A DNA stretch of 64,000 nt from Orthonyx spaldingii (GCA_013397795.1 VZTJ01002533.1:521317-585316), one strand, 5' to 3'; counted from the first letter of the stretch, positions 46,099 to 59,740 are shown. Notes: a model not told the origin generated them from the sequence alone. Program-made: numbers and translations.

Positions 46099-49000
46099 AG
46101 GGAGTGATTGCCTTTCCTGAAGTCTGACTGCAGCAAAGAGTTGAATCCCCAAATCTGTATCAATATGTATGTTAGACACAGGAGAAGTGGAGAAGTGGAG
46201 GCGCCTTTTTAAATTATTTTCCTTTTTTTTTTTTTTTCAGTGGCAGCATGTTTGCAACTCATGAATTTTGTTTGGTAGAATTGCTTTCATAATTTAACCT
46301 TGCCAAAACTGGCTGCGCCTCTTAGTAGTTTTTCATTATAAAAGATCCTCCGTGTCGCCCCTAGATAGTCTCAAGCCAATAAAAAGAAACTGATTATTAC
46401 ATTCTTTTTTTGCCAAATGGTAGAAAAAATACCCACTGTGCTATAATAATAATGGCAATAATAAAAGATCCTGACAATACTTAGAGATCAGCTGAATAAG
46501 CCCATTGACTGCACTATTTTTGGGGGTGGATTTTCATACCCCTTCTTGACAACACTGTTGGAGTGTAAGGTATTCTGCCTTCCAGAGGACACATTACTTT
46601 TAATTTTCATGTACAATATAGGCTAATAACATCTCATGGATTTCAATTGGAAGTTGTTCTTTGATAAACTGACAGTGATGTGAGCACTCCTAGAAGATAT
46701 TATTTTTGGAACAATGGAGAAAGAGTTGGAAATTCTATGATTAGTGACAAATTTTCAGTGGCAATCACTGTATATTGCCAGCTCTGAAATCAATAGGAGA
46801 ATTCTAGAAATAATGTTCTACTCTGTGTGTGAAAAGAATGTGACCTATCGTTAACACCTTCAGGCAAATAAGTGATGATTTAGGGCACTTAACAAAAGCT
46901 CATTTGTCTCTTAGGCTTTTGAAAATGAAGACAGGAATTGTAATAACAACAGTGGGGAAGTTTTTGAGCACATGAGAGATTTGAGATTGAAATTTCCTGT
47001 TGGAGTATTTTTTTTACTGTACTGTTGCACTTAAGTTGTACTTTGAAGTTACATCAAGGGCATCGAGAGTGTGCAGATAAGCTGTACCTGTCAAGTCCTA
47101 ATACTGAAAAATGAATCACAGAAATATGCTGTTACTTAGAACAGATGTTTTAATATTACCATTATAAACTTAAAGAATTAGAGCCACTTAAATTAATAAA
47201 TGTCAATAAAAAATGCCATTGAGATCATGAACCTCAGCACAAAACTGAAATATGCAGATAAACACTCTTCAGTTGTATTCTAGTCATTGTCTCACACTGT
47301 TAATCAGAGTTTGCACCAGTTAACATTCTTCCCTTCTGCTAAAAATGAATACAGTGTCCAAAAAGGAGGAATGACAGATTCAAACACTTGGCCTATCAGT
47401 TCTTTCCAAGTGGTCAATAGACTTAATTTAGAACATTTTGGTGTCATACACATCCAATAATTTACATCTTCTAACAAAAGGCAAGGTTCGCTGTCAATAT
47501 TTTGAGCAGATAAATGTCTTCATGTTCCTTTCACCAATCTCTAAAAGGGGAAGGTCCTTGTCAACCAGGTGTCTCCATCTGTTTGGGATGTCTTCCAATA
47601 GCACTCTATTTCATGCATGCTTTTAAATTCTGCTGTGTGGATCTTCAGCATTACAGATAGCCTGTCAATACTTCTGAATGAGTTTCTCTGTTTCAACTCC
47701 TCCATTTCGTACCTGTAAATTGTATTTTACATTATCCTGCTTTTCTCCTACAAGAGGCTGGATAGAAACAGTATCAAGCCATTAGGTAATTTCCAAGGTA
47801 CATTAATCATCTTACCAGGGTGAAAGAACAAGCTCACAAGTGCCAATATTCAAAGCTAAGTGTGATGCTTGGAGGTGTCCCAGTGCTCTTGAGGAAGGTC
47901 GAATAACATACAATAATGTAAATGAGAATGCTTTCACTAAACAATTATTCTCCATAATGTTCCATAAGAGGAACACAGAAATAGATACCCCGGGTCCAAA
48001 GAAGATTTTTTGAATCAGAATGTCAGAAGCAGACATACCAATCTCTTCAGCAAATACAAGTGAAGTCCCTTTAGAGTTACCCATCAAACACTATCTTTTA
48101 TAATGGATGGGTTTGAAATCAGACTCAAGTCAGCGTTAAGGCTCTCCTCAGAGTCAAGAAAGGAAACCTTCATCAGTTTGCATCAGATTCACAGTATGAA
48201 ACTTCTGGTGAGCTCAGTTGTGGGGCATTTAAAATTCTTATATGCTAAAACTGATGCCATGTTTCCCCTCTCTGATTTGGCTGCCCTAGCCCAACACCAG
48301 CAGCCCATGCTCTGCCAGCACAGCTGCAGAGGAATCCTTTCACTCTTGAGATGCAAACCCCAGTGATAATCAGGCCAGCACAGGGAGCAAAACATCAGCT
48401 TCCCCCAGATACTGCTCAGCAGTTGGAGAATTCCCTTCCTAAGGAAGCTCCTTTGGACTGGGATGCAGGTAGGAACCCAAACCCATTTCTCCTGATTACC
48501 CCCCTGGGTTGAAAAATTCTTCAGATATCTCTTGAGTTCTCTTCTGGCCAGAATTTTCTCTCATCTAGGGCCCAGTGCAAGTTCTGCACAAAGACACAGA
48601 CATGCTTCTTTTTTTTTGCCTTCAGGCATATTTCAGGTTTTTTTCTTTTTTTTTAAGGGCTCATCCATCAAAACACAATCGTAGACGTGACTATCTTGGC
48701 AAGTCTGTGTGATCATTACAAAAGGGGAGTGGGAGATGATGATGACAGCTGTGTTTTTTGGAGAGAGGGACAGGAATTTTAGGTCTCATTTGATTCTTCA
48801 CTTTTACTGGCTTTTGCAAATGGCAGGAAGATTGCAACATCTTCATTCCCAGAACAATATCAATTCTGTAAAGCCTCAAATTTCACAGAATTACTTTTGA
48901 ATTCAGATATCATTCCCAGTCACTGTACAAAGGATATTAATGCTGGGATTAAACTACAGAATGACATCAACCAAATTAATTTTCTCCCCTTCCATGTCCT

Positions 49001-49587
49001 GCATCTCATCTCAAGTATGAATGAAAATTAATTTCCTATGGAGGGGGAATGGCTGTGAGAAATATTGAAGCAATTAATTACTGTAGATTTTGTTCTTCTT
49101 GACCAAGACATTTATATTTTCTTAACACTTAATTGATGCTGAGTTTTTAAGTAATGGAATAAGGAGAAACTGAAGTGATATTATGCAGAATTGGATTACA
49201 CTCCCCTTCTTCCTCCACAGCATCTGGGATGCTTGCTCACATTTTAAAAAGGAATTTCACAAAGTTAAAACTTATGGAGTATAATATGTATATCCTTGAG
49301 AAATAGGTGCTGAGTGTACTCAGAAATCTATAAAAGATGGAGCATGCAGAAAACACCAAATGCATATTAAAAATGTAATAAATAATGGTTGAAAACCATG
49401 GTAGACTTTTAAATTATAGCCAAACAATATTAGATCTTCAAAGGGTCATCATGAAGTTTCCTTTGTTACCAATTGTGTATTGAAATTAGAATGTGACATT
49501 TCTGGACATGACATCAAAATAAACTCACCTTATGCTATTTTCTTTCACAGCTGATTTTTCCTTTTATCATGTGACCATCACAAGTGC
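46099..49587. other. Non-coding DNA, no gene seen
   Basis: AT-rich; poly(T) at about 46224-46237. A short tandem AGAAGTGG occurs at 46183-46199. No exon or transposon recognised. Confidence 0.4.
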
Positions 49588-49605
49588 AGTGTGCATATGC
49601 ACACT
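49588..49605. repeat. Perfect 18-bp palindrome, alternating purine/pyrimidine
   Basis: AGTGTGCAT is followed directly by ATGCACACT. The inner 16 bases (GTGTGCATATGCACAC) alternate strictly between purine and pyrimidine, the pattern that favours Z-DNA. Confidence 0.95.
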
Positions 49606-52600
49606 TGGATTTGTACATACCTGCATTTTTCATGCTGGAAAGAAGGGTAAGACCTCAATCCTTATCCAGCCAATATAAACCACTGTCATCAAGCAGCCCT
49701 CCACAGCCAGGGGTATTACAGCCTTTGGTTTCATAGCTGACTGACCCTTCATGTCTGGTGAAGCAGAAATCTGTAGTCAAACTCGCCCAAATATAGGGAT
49801 CAGCAGCAACTCTCAGTGTCTCACTTCACAGGACACCAGGGAATTCCTGTAAAGGAACTGTATCTTCTGCAGAGAGGATAAGCAAACACGTCGTCAATTC
49901 TTTTCTCCCAACAAGAAAGACTCCCAGTTTAGAGCAGCTAATTAATAGTTAACCATAATCTCTACAGCTGTGTGCTTTGAGGATAATAAACCCTCATCCT
50001 GGATAAACCTCTGTGGGAAGCATAACACCACCAGCCCTCACCTGTATCTTGCCACACAGGTGTGAAACCCAGAACTGAGACTATTACCAACTATTAACAA
50101 CTTGTTAATCAGTTGTGAATCCACAGAACTGCTGCAGCATTGGGAGGGTGAGGCTGGCTGTGGTAACTGCCCAATGACATGAAAAACCAAGTTTCAGGCA
50201 ATCAGACCTTTTGAGACACTTTCCAAGCTTTCTAACTGCTGCTTTTGCTACCAGAAATTTCTTGGCATTTCTGTTGGCAGGTACAGGTTGTAGCAAGATG
50301 CATTACAAAGCTTCCTTTGCAATAACATCAGTATTGCTACCCACAGTTCACATACAGAAAGCTCAATGGCAGCTGAGCAAAGCTACACTTTCAAAAAGTG
50401 TCCTACATTTTTGGACACCCTGAGCAATATGCTCAAGGCCCCAAACTGTGTTTAGAGCTAGCATCACTCAGGGGTGATTGACATGTGAAAAACAGGCATG
50501 CAATGACAGGCACCAAAAATCAGAAGTTAGTTCCAAAATGTCTGCTCAGTTTGACCAGCTTTGAAGTCAGATAAGAGATGCTTGGAAGAGTTAAAATGCA
50601 GGGTTAATAATTGGTGCCATGCTTAATGCAGAGAGTGCTATTTCCAGTGGTGGTCTTTCTCTTTCTAACAAGAATTATTGACAGAGACATTCAGTCTGAC
50701 AGATGTTTAATTAGATGTGAAACTCTGCTGAAGTCAAAGTCAGACTGGGGGTTTATGAAGATAAACAGAAATATACTGAGTTAATTGTAACAACAGCAGC
50801 AACATATTTCAATATTGGAAGGGTGCAAAGAGAATACCTAATAAAAAGTTAAGGATTTAGAAGAATCTTCACTGATAGGTTTATACACTATGATTTTTCT
50901 GTATCTGAATCTTTTATACAAATTGACACTGTTCTTATAGATATCTAATATTTTATCCTTATTTAGTGCAGGTCTTGTGTTCAATTTCTGTCTACGTAGT
51001 TTCAAGCCCAAGGTTCCCCTTTGAATTCCGGTGATAAAGTTCAAAGTAATTCCAATCTAACTTTCAAGGTGCCAGTTAAACTTATAATGAAGTCATAATT
51101 TTTGTTTTGACGAGTTTAAAAATAAATTTTCTGACCAGCCTCACACACTGTCTTCTCTGATCTCTATTTCCACTGCCGTTAAGGTGTCTCCTATCTTGGT
51201 CTTGTCTTGCTTAGGTCTTGATCTCATTGCCTGAAGGTGAGAGATCTACAGCTGTGGTTTCTAAACCTCCACATGAGGCTGACAGGTGTCACACAGGACC
51301 TCTGGCAGACCTGGGTGCTTTTGGAACAGAAGCTGGAAATCTTTTCTAATGATGCTTGACCACCCTGTTAGACAATCAAATATCACTCTTTGTGAAGTGT
51401 GGCAGAATAAATAATCTCCAATATAAAGAGTAGATTCAATTCTGAGTTTTTAATTTTGGTTAAACCATGAGGGGTATGGTTTCTGCCTAGGCACTGCTGG
51501 TGAGACAGTGAAAGCAAATCACCATAACCATCACTCAGAACTGATGTTTTGATCCAATAAAAATGAGCAAATTTTGCTATTGAAGACTTCTTTTCTCTGC
51601 ACTCATTCTGTGATTTACCAGGTGTGATGTATAGGAGCTGAACCATTTATACCAGAACACAGAAATGATGTTACTGCTGTAGATATCTCATTAAACCATG
51701 CACGTACTCTGATGAAAAATAGCTTTTGCAAAATCACATACACAGGCCACTCTGTCAGGATCATGGATAATCCTAGGAACACTCAATAATCACTGGCAGG
51801 ATTTTTCTTTATAATTTACAAATATGCCCTTGGGGATTCTAGCTGTACCACACAATGGCTCTACTTCAGGAAGGGTCACAAGGCATTTGTGACACTGCTC
51901 ACAATCCTTCTTGCCTCTTTGAATATAAAAATGAAAGAGCTGAGAAAAGAAACCAGGTTCAAAGCTGTAACTGTCACACGGGAACCTTTCTGAAATCACC
52001 CCTCCCCTGGTCCATACCAGAGACTGCCTAATGTCATTTTCGATATTTAAATGAAGTAGCAACAGCATATTAAATATATATACTTATTGAGGTTTTTGTG
52101 TTTTCCAAGGAAACACCTGGAAACAGCCTGAATGTTCAGTCCCAAAAAAGTGTTTCTAACACTTGAGTGAAAGAGAAGGAGGAACAGCAGCTCCCCAGGC
52201 AATGCCACTGATAGTGCCCCACTGTTTGTTTGATGTTGGTGTTATAAACATGCATTCACCTTTTTTTTATAGGCAATTATTTTTTAGTTTCAAGGGGAGC
52301 TTTGGTTTAATTTCCTTATTTGGTACATATGGAAGAGCTGCCTAAAGCACTAGGCAGGAACTTTTGACATTTCTATAAAAACCCAAGTGCAATCAATAGC
52401 TAGATATTGAGGTCAGAAAAGTAGCTACTGAGAAAGTTCAGTTAGTTACTGTAGTTTGCACAAAGAAACCACTTTTCATTTAAACCCGCAGACTTAACGA
52501 TAGACGCTAGTGAAGGGCTATAGGGATGACATGATGTCAAAATAAAAATAAATTGTCAGTATAAATCCAGGGAGACATTGTCACAATATCAGCTTGAAAC

Positions 52601-54000
52601 AAAATGACACCAATGCAAATTTTATAAGAAACAACTTTAAGATGTCAAGACACTGGTAAATTGATGTCAGTTCAGGTCTGCAGGGAGACTGCTAGGATTG
52701 AAAAAGAAAAACCTAAACAAACTAAAAAGCATTCCCAGAGTAATGGCTATAATAGGAGTTTCTAATTTTGTCAGTTGAAGTAGAAGTTTGTTGTAGCAAC
52801 GCAAACATGCACATGCCATGACTACAGTGTCAGCAAAAAAACCCAAAAACACACACAAACCCAAAAGGAAATATTGATAAAAACATAATACACACTTGAT
52901 AAATGTTACATTGTTTGTACAGTTAGACACTGACATTTCCAGTTTAGACTGCTTCTTTATTTAAATCCATAATCTCTGATGCTACTTCAGTTGACTAATA
53001 AGAAATCTGGAAGCTTCTTCATGCCATACAAGTCTCCTGTAGGTTTTTACTCATGCAGTGTGCAACAGAATTTATGGTAAGTTGAACAGATCAAATAGAC
53101 AGCAGGAGCAGAGCTTGGCTCTTCCAGTCTCTCATTATCAGACTTTGCTGTATCTCCTTGTCGTTGTTTCACATGTCCTGTAATTCTGTGTATCCTGGTA
53201 AATCTGAGCCTAACCCCACTATTGACCGAGAAGGCTCAGAAACTCAAACGGATTTATTTTGAAAGCCTTACAGGGTTTTCTAGGAGTGTTTTGAAGCACC
53301 GTTTCTGAGCAGTGGGATGTTGGGGGCAGTTGTGAGAACACTTAATGCCTGGCATCTCCTGAAGTCGTTTACATTCAGGCAAAAGTGGGTGGAAATCCTG
53401 CCATGTGAAAGCGACATTTGCGAATGTGTAAATGACTGCACAGCACTTTTGGAGCAGTCACCACCAGGCCCTGCTCAGCACTGTGGTTCTGCCATGTGCA
53501 GCATTAACCTTTACCATGTTCTGCTTTCTCTGCACACAATAACAGCAGATCCTTCTCAGGGGGTGGTTACACAAGACGGTACATATGCTTCCAGGCTCCC
53601 AGCCCCAGATCAAAAATACACGGCATGTAGCACGGAACTATCTATACTCATTCCCCATTCTAATTTGATTTTAAATACTTTAGGGTGTACATCTGCCTCT
53701 GAAGACTTTTTGGCATAAATCTTGCATTTTAGGCCCTGGCTACTTTAAAATAGAAACTATAATGCCATTAAGACCAAAGTGGATCAGGTTCCAACTGCCT
53801 GAAGTGCTGATAGACTACAGGTGCTCTATTTATCATCAACGTGAGCCATGTTGAAATTAAATATGTTCTGCAACCCTGTTTTGGTGTATGTTCAGTTGTA
53901 CAAAGCTAAATAATAACAAACCCCGCAGGCAATAATAATAATTACACCTTTGAAACCATTAATTCCTGAGTTTGTGTTTAGAAGCTGACTGAAAATATCA
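49606..54000. other. Non-coding DNA, no gene seen
   Basis: No transposon or exon recognised. The longest frame (53317-53718, plus, 133 codons) carries no domain I know. No splice-site pair framing it could be singled out. Confidence 0.4.
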
Positions 54001-54095
54001 CAGGGCCAGATTTCAACACCTTCCATGCTGGAGCCTATCTGAAGTGAAACCATTGACGTCAGTGGAACGATTCCAGATTTATAGCTGCCAAGTTA
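54001..54095. repeat. Possible old amniote interspersed repeat with CRE octamer
   Basis: CAGGGCCAGATTTCAACACC, CCATTGACGTCAGTGGAACG and TTCCAGATTTATAG follow the order of an old repeat common in turtle, crocodile and bird DNA (a GGCCAGATTC head and a CCATTGACTTCAGTGG core), as I remember it. The match is weak and short. Confidence 0.35.
54054..54061. promoter_or_regulatory. TGACGTCA (CRE) octamer
   Basis: A full palindromic CREB/ATF site with its central CpG intact in a CpG-poor neighbourhood. No promoter is seen nearby, so function is unproven. Confidence 0.4.
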
Positions 54096-56928
54096 TGCAC
54101 ATCTCCGTATGTGTCACTTTATGTTAGTTATTTAATGCATTGATTTGCATGCCATAAGCAATTTGCATAGAACCAAAATTTGCATAGGACAGCATGGAGC
54201 CACACCAACACGCCCGAAGAGGTGAGGAGGGCCAGGCATCTGGAAGCTGGGGTGAAGGTGTCAGTGCCTGTGTGCAGTGGGAGATGAGGGTCTGTGGCTG
54301 ATTTGGGGGCTGATGCTTTGACTACATCAAACTGAGAGATACTGTGCCTTTCACCTGCCATCCTTGTGCATAGAAGTTGTGCTTAAAGGTGCCACTGTAG
54401 CAACTTCCTGCATTTCCTACCCAGGGCACAGCTGGTGGGAGTGGGGACTGGAGGTTGACACAGCAGGAAGAGAGGACTAAGGAAGTAGGAGGGGTGCTGG
54501 CCATATTTTCTGGTGAAAACATCACTTGGTGGCTAACACTTGCAGTGCCAAGTTAAATTTGCAGCCAGATGAGAGCAAGCTCATGTGAAATACACATGTG
54601 AAAGATATAATGAAAAATACATGGACTTGCTAAGCCCACAGATGTACTCTAGGGAAAAATGGAATGGGAATTTAGCTAAGATTGACATGAATCAGTGACA
54701 TAAAGGGAACTGTCATCAGGAAACCCTGGGATTATCAACCAAATCTTAGCTACTCCCTGCTCAAAGCACAAAACTCAGGTACTGATCCTTTGACCACTTT
54801 CTAAAAATTGCAAATGTAGTCTGGAGGAATTATAAGAATTTTACTTGGAAACTCAGTTTGCAGCATTAATATCCTTGGTCTTCCAGGATGAAAGTAATAT
54901 TTTCTTCCTCAGAAGTCTCTCTCAGATTAATTGCCAACTGGCATTTTCCATGCATACACATCCACTCAGCACCATCTGGGGTCTTTGAAGGGCAAACTGG
55001 GGAAAAGTGCAACCCTGCCAGGTTCTCTGGCTCCCTGGGTGCTCAATGCCTGCTAATGCCTACATTTTTAGCAAGAAATTCCTGCTTTTGTGCAAATCTG
55101 AATTGCTGGCTCTTAGCAGCTTGGATTCTGCAGAACTTCATCAGACCCATCCTTCTCTCTAAATGTCCTCAGTGGCTTTGAGGACACTTGTTGAAGATGC
55201 AATCCTGCAGCCACACTCATTTCAAGCCCCAGCTAAGGTAATTGATCATTGTGAGAAGCAGAAGAGCAGCCCTGGAATCATGCTTCAGCCTTGAGAGATT
55301 CAATCCCAACCAGTTTCCCACACACTTTTGGTGTTGCTTTCTTTGTTGGCACCCAGCAAAGAGATTTTTCTTCTCCCTGGAATTTTTTCTTTTCCAGACA
55401 TCCTAATGTCAAGACTTAACCAGAATGCAGAGATGCTACCTGTTTCAAAGGCTTGGTAACCAGACCATTTCTGTTAGGAGAGGGGGTGTGTCTGCAGTAC
55501 AATGTCTCCAAAAATTAAAACTTCACACAAGGAAGTTAGGTTAGTGATACTGTGGGATCCCAGCTTGATTTCCCCCAACATATATATAGTTTGCATAATG
55601 AAAAGATGGTGTGTCCTTAAACTCCATCTTTGGGGAAAAAAGTGTGTTCTTCACTCATTTTAACTAGCAGAAATTAGTTCACTTTAATTTTCAGTTTAAT
55701 TTTCAGTTTTATCAAAGGCTGAGTGTTCATTCATGAAGCAGCCAAAGTGGCAGAGGTACAGTCACAACATCTCTGCTGCAGGTGCCCTGCTCAGGTCAGG
55801 CCTTCTGCCATTGATTTAGTGGGTTGAACTAAATTCAGTAGGCTCCAGATTTTAACTAGACTTGCTAGTCTTTGCTAGAAATATTTATTACCTTCATTTT
55901 TTTTTGGCCTACTTTTAGACAATATGCATTTGTTTGGGGATTAAAAAAAAAAAAAAAAGGTACTTTTTCTAGCTGAAGGCAGGGCCTTTCAATGCAACCC
56001 CCTTCCAGCAACGGTTAAAGGGGAAAATCCAGTTTTTGCAAACTGCTTCTGCAGTGGTATGGGGTTACTTATTATTCTTCATTAAGAATAAACTGAGGTT
56101 ATTTAGCTTTATAAACAAAAGTGGATCTCAGCTGTGGTTTTCAGTAACTGTCATGAGTGAATTGCTATGATGATGGACAGATTTCAAATGGTCAGTTCTG
56201 TTTCTCCCTCTGAGATCTAGATCAGTTAATCATCCTGTTATCATTCCTATGCAAACAAACAAACCTCAAACAAAGAACATGCAGGGGTTTTTTTTGCATC
56301 AAAACCTATATTTAACTTTAAATGGGTGGTTGGCTGCAGTTTCTGCTCTTTCTCTATTATTCTGCTTCTCTGTGTTTGTCTCCATCTATCGTGTGCTGTT
56401 GCATTTATTAAAGTTCTTTTCTTATGAAAATGTTTCTAATCACAAAATAACTCCTTCTGATGCAGTAAGTTAAATTAAAGCCACTCACAATACTTCAGGT
56501 AGTATAGTGGCAGTGGTTCTCATAAACCCTCTCTTTTTTGTTTGGTCACAGTTCTGCTCCAGGGCACCTGAAATACCATTTCAATAGTTCTAAAGATAAA
56601 TAGAGTTCTGTCAATAAACTGAAAATTGCTGACCTTGTCTTGTTCATCAATTTAGGCGTCGAAAAATTTCTGCCTCCTGGGACTGGCAGTGCTTTTCCAT
56701 CTGAAGTGAAAAATGCTAAGCCTGCCATATTTAATGACAGGCCCGGGAGGGTTAATGAAAGAACAGAAGTGGCATTTCACCTTGACTTGCAGCTGCCCTA
56801 TAACATTGCCTAAGGGCCCAGCTAAGTGTTAACTCCATCTGAGCAGTGCAAGGCAGGAGTAAACACCTACAGAGAATGCTAACAGGATATCCTCAATTGC
56901 CCTGCTTCTTGCCCTGGTTGCCTTTTGT
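54096..56928. other. Non-coding DNA, no gene seen
   Basis: 54180-54540 is somewhat GC-rich without a domain. Poly(A) at about 55943-55958. A doubled TTTAATTTTCAG lies near 55683-55706. About 56640-56770 contains an unusual cluster of intact CpG and TAATGA words (GGCGTCGAAA, GGCCCGGGAGG). Confidence 0.35.
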
Positions 56929-56940
56929 GTGTGTGTGTGT
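56929..56940. repeat. Short (GT)n run
   Basis: Six GT units followed by a broken GCTTGTGTG. Too short to be very variable. Confidence 0.8.
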
Positions 56941-56954
56941 GCTTGTGTGAAATC

Positions 56955-56998
56955 TGTAACCAATGAAGCCTCAGGGATTTTTGTCTTCATTGGTTACA
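56955..56998. repeat. Perfect 14-bp stem with 16-nt loop carrying CCAAT
   Basis: Arm TGTAACCAATGAAG (56955-56968) and its exact complement CTTCATTGGTTACA (56985-56998). The loop is CCTCAGGGATTTTTGT. Both arms contain the CCAAT core on opposite strands. Confidence 0.95.
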
Positions 56999-59639
56999 AA
57001 ACCTCTGGAAATGCTGAAAAACTGAGCAAGAAAGAAATGCTGCAATGAATATCATCTTTTAGCTTATGCCTGGACTCTACCAACATTTCAGAATTTGCTT
57101 TTGTTATAGATAGATTCATTTTTATAAGCTAAACATTGATGATTAGTCTAGACTGGTAATTAGAAGCTATCCTTTTACACAGAGGCTTGGATTAAAAGCT
57201 TTTGTGATCTCGTGGACTCTGGTTTGTGTGAATGTCAATTTGATCCTTTTAGCATGTTTATGCTGAGTATCAATAGGCTCCTGGGATTCATGGAAGTGCA
57301 GGGCTGAACCTCTCAGACGCTGAGCAACAGCTGGGGTGCCGCTTCCGTTTGAAAGGCTTTCTTCTCCCCTCGCTAATGGAGGATCAAAAGTCATCCCTTC
57401 AATTAAAACCTAAAGAAAGAATCTCATTCTTTGGCATTTTATGTCTAATTAAGGATTTTAGTGGGAAATGTACAGCAGTGCTCACTGATTAATTTATCAA
57501 ACACAAAAATCCCTCTTTCCTCTACTAGTCCAATTAGCCAGGCATTTTATATGGCTGGGAGATTGAAACACTGCTGCTACATGGAAACCAGAGGCTCTTT
57601 GCATTTGAAATTGTGTGGTAAAGAGACTGGAAAATTTCTCGTCTAATACCGTGCATATTTAGGACCTGATCCTGTGAATTATTGAAAATCCCTGCTAAAA
57701 AATGCATGGTCTTCTGAAGGTCCATTCCTGTATGATATTCAATTCCCTGAACACACAGGAGCATCAGGGAAAAGCAGAGGATGCTGAATGGTTTGGAAAA
57801 TAGAACATTTACTGTATAAAATGCCCAAAGGGAAGCATAGCTGCTGCTCAGACCATCTCAAGCACTGTGGAGCATAATTCACGTGTTAGCTGCTGCCTTC
57901 TTACCTTGTGCTGAGATCTCTACGCATTTCAGAAGCTGGGATTGATCTCTCCTTCCACAAGCCACCTGTCAGAAACAATGTGGAAATATATTATCAATCA
58001 TTTGTCATTCCCCTCTAACACAAGGATCATGAATCACACTGTTTGTCAGCTCATGTCCCTTGCCTATACATCAGAAGGGGTTATTATCATCTCACTTTTC
58101 CTCTGCTGAGAGCAGGCATGTGAGCCACAGCATCCAGACCATTCTCCCTGTTGCATGAGCATCTCCCAGGAATGCACTAGGAAACATACTACCCTTCATA
58201 TGTTCTTTATTTGCTTATCCTCCCTCTCAGGATAGTGTTTGGTGAATGGCTTTGTGTTGTGGTATATTTTGGTTTGTTCTTTTTTTTTTCATTGTATTCT
58301 GATGGTTGATGATTTTGTTGTTGTTGCTACTGCCTTGTTTTATTTATTTTGAAGAACCATGTTGTTGCATTTTTGTTAGGGAAGGTAATTTTAAGGGAAA
58401 ATGCTTGGGTTTTTAAATGGATTTGAACAGCTCTGGGGCATGGGGATGCTCAATAGACCTAGCCTTGAATAAGGAGTTAGTGGCAAATGGCACAGCTCTG
58501 ATCAGACCAGCTGGGAGATGCTGTGGCTGCACTCAGGTGGATGGATGAAGTCTTATCCAAAGATCTTGGAGTGCAGGCCTTAGCATGTTTACATTGAGAG
58601 CGTGCCATTAAAGCAAATCTCCCCATTCTTTCCATCTAGTGCCCTTTGGTTTACATTGTGCAGAGCTCTGAGGCCATGACTTGGATTCCTTCCAAGTGAT
58701 ATTAAATTGGAAGACATGTCCTGGTTCTGAGGGGACTCCCAGGACATGCTGGCCCTTACCTGCCCCACCTGGTGCCTCTCACGTCCCTGTCCATGGGTGC
58801 CAAACTTCTTTTTGGTCCACCCTGAGGAGGTCAGTCTGTACCCCATGGTTCTTCTCGGCCTTCCTTCAGGCTGTGTCTGACCTGATTTCCCCTCACCAGG
58901 CCTCATCCTGGCCCTTGCAGTAAGGGATGGGATGTCCTTGACTAAGGACTCCCTCATTTCCCTTCTTCCTCAGGTCAGGGGAGGAAACAGGGTGAGCAAG
59001 CTCATGGGTCAAGACACAGGCAAAGATGGGATGGGGGCGGCTCTCACTTCCTCTCAGCCTCTCTGAGCTGCTCGCTGTGCCTCCAGCTTGGCTGAAGGGC
59101 TCAGCTGTGCCTTACCACCGTCCCACCCTCTCTCTGCCTGGCACACGACCACCCCAGTGCCCAGGAGCCCCTGCCCCAGCACGGCACGGCCTTTCCCTGC
59201 CAAGGCTGTTCCTGTGGGCCCACGCCATGGTTAATACTTGTGGCACTCAGAGAAAGGCTCTTCTGTCAGCTCTTCAGGCTGGCAGGCAGGTGGGCTACAG
59301 AAAGTGTGATAAAGGTCTGTAAAACCACAAGTGGCAGGAGAATATGGATGATGTTCACTGTGTCTTCCGGTGAGTGCTGTAGGAGACATCAAACAGAACT
59401 TGCAGCTTAAAGACAGAAACCAAAGCAAGCTGTATGTTCCCATAGCATGGGAGCTCCTCACTGAAAGGTTGATTGTAAAAGTTATCAATGTGTCAGCAAA
59501 CACCTGGAACAATTAACAGGAGTAGAAAAAAAAAAATAAATCATGGATTATGAAATGCAATAATGCTGGCTCAGGCGGTCTGAGATTTACGAAAGACTTG
59601 AGATTGTAAAAGTCTCCTTGGACAACATCATGTTATGCT
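56999..59639. other. Non-coding DNA; possible conserved and GC-richer parts
   Basis: 57150-57660 contains intact CpGs plus TCAATTAAAACC, GTCTAATTAAGG and CTGATTAATTTATC and looks like conserved non-coding DNA. 58430-59240 is GC-richer (around CACGGCACGGCC at 59179-59190), with open frames up to 122 codons on both strands and no domain. Neither part can be assigned to a gene. Confidence 0.3.
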
Positions 59640-59740
59640 GTCCCTGCCTGTCCCTTTGTCTCTTGGCCACTGTTGGACAGAGACTATTGGACCAGACAGA
59701 CCTTTAGTCTGACTCAATATAGCCATTCCTACACTTTCAT
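59640..59740. repeat. Possible old CR1/L3-type repeat end
   Basis: GGCCACTGTTGGACAGAGAC, TATTGGACCAGACAGACC and TTTAGTCTGACTCAATATAG, CCATTC resemble the end of an old amniote LINE/SINE family (GGTCTGACCCAGTATGGC core) that I recall from turtles and birds. Strand of the parent element is uncertain. Confidence 0.5.

Noticed and set aside
53317..53718. 133-codon open frame as a possible gene
   Set aside because: No recognisable domain, promoter or splice context; the length is within what chance gives in 64 kb over six frames.
58589..58957. Exon in the GC-richer segment (122-codon minus frame)
   Set aside because: Frames are open on both strands at the same place, no domain is seen, and low stop density is expected from composition.
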